Below, piece after piece: positions 63,688-64,000 of a DNA stretch of 64,000 nt. The DNA is taken from positions 75,472 through 139,471 of the forward strand of contig CBDEVQ010000099.1 of assembly GCA_965243605.1 (NCBI GenBank). The letters are read 5' to 3'. The notes beneath the pieces are model-generated. The model searched no databases. It saw only the letters and a list, made by a program, of their open reading frames with translations, and was not told where the DNA came from. Numbering within the stretch: the first letter of the stretch is position 1; every line of letters starts with the position of its first letter. A program made the translations under genes and the position numbers. The stretch comes from JBMYYR01 sp965243605 (GTDB lineage: Bacteria; Bacteroidota; Bacteroidia; Flavobacteriales; CAJXXR01).

Positions 63688-64000
63688 ATGAGTAGATTTA
63701 AAAAGAAAGGATCTGGGAAAATGGCGCCAATTTCAACGGCATCATTACCTGATATTGTATTCATGCTTTTATTCTTCTTTATGGTATCTACGGTAATGCG
63801 TGAAAATTCATTATTGGTAAAGAACCAATTACCTAAAGCGACAGAGATTAAAAAAATTAAGCGTAAATCATTAGTTGATTACATTTATGTAGGACAACCA
63901 AGTGATGCTAAATTTGGATCTCAACCTAAAATTCAATTAAATGATGCTTTTGCAAGTGTTGAAGATATTGAAGCTTGGGTTTATAACAACAGAGATACTC
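63688..64000 (+). CDS. Second ExbD/TolR-family protein, 3' end outside window
   Basis: Starts at ATG 63688, five bases after the first exbD, and runs off the right edge after 104 codons. It begins MSRFKKKGSGKMAPISTASL and then PDIVFMLLFFFMVSTVMREN, the membrane helix with the functional Asp. Two unlike ExbD copies behind one ExbB are usual in Bacteroidota. The periplasmic part that is visible is Lys-rich (KKIKRKSLVDYIYVG). Confidence 0.9.
   Translation, partial: MSRFKKKGSGKMAPISTASLPDIVFMLLFFFMVSTVMRENSLLVKNQLPKATEIKKIKRKSLVDYIYVGQPSDAKFGSQPKIQLNDAFASVEDIEAWVYNNRDT

Overview
The window comes from an AT-rich member of the Bacteroidota, most likely class Flavobacteriia. Evidence: a PorP-like gene followed by gldK-gldL-gldM-gldN (type IX secretion, T9SS), gldE and gldD, a PorE-like OmpA protein, a T9SS sorting tail on a secreted protein, SecD-SecF fusion, TamL, SusC-like outer-membrane receptors, and promoters of the Bacteroidota type (TTTG, about 19 bases, TAnnTTTG) without strong Shine-Dalgarno sequences. 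Almost all of it is ordinary chromosome. I saw no prophage, insertion sequence, CRISPR array, tRNA or rRNA.

Layout. 1-5.5 kb: end of gatB, a thioredoxin-fold lipoprotein, lpxH, a short-chain dehydrogenase, and kdtA on the other strand (envelope and lipid A/Kdo synthesis). 5.5-8.3 kb: a disturbed stretch in which an outer-membrane barrel gene, a NYN-type gene and a DegT/DnrJ aminotransferase carry five single-base frame breaks in about 1.5 kb. 8.4-17.5 kb: a CpsB-type PHP phosphatase, a TonB-receptor-like protein, a calcium-repeat surface protein, an iodotyrosine-deiodinase-type nitroreductase, a Crp/Fnr regulator, two metallophosphoesterases, a lipoprotein and a stand-alone HsdR-N nuclease-fold protein. 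17.9-20.2 kb: a tight three-gene unit of LysM glucosaminidase, XRE regulator and phospholipase-D-type nuclease, the least expected combination in the window. 20.3-26.5 kb: rpmA/rplU, an OmpA protein, a CPBP protease, a thioredoxin-like protein and the lptB-tatC-kdsD group. 26.6-35.7 kb: recQ, the PorE-like gene, a metallo-hydrolase, two small lipoproteins, frr, small envelope proteins and galE. 35.8-41.4 kb: ssb-gldE-gldD facing mutY, then HU, a 30-residue basic peptide gene and rng. 41.5-49.8 kb: tamL, an rRNA methyltransferase, a T9SS cargo protein and secDF. 50-58.6 kb: porP-gldKLMN, a FAD oxidoreductase and an ABC-F ATPase. 58.7-64 kb: a porin-like barrel, tatD, ansA and an ExbB/ExbD group cut by the window end.

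How the parts fit: SecDF and TatC export proteins; GldK-N, PorP and the PorE-like protein move T9SS substrates such as the FG-GAP protein at 44.5 kb across the outer membrane and power gliding with GldD/GldE; TamL, LptB, LpxH, KdtA and KdsD build the outer membrane; ExbB/ExbD would energise receptors such as the one at 9.2-11.5 kb. Most convergent gene pairs are separated by long, nearly perfect palindromes that can terminate transcription both ways.

Main points for a second look: the frameshift cluster at 5.7-7.3 kb, a one-base break in the signal peptide of the calcium-repeat protein, the glucosaminidase-XRE-PLD unit, the deiodinase with all three substrate-binding residues, and the 30-residue ribosomal-type peptide.
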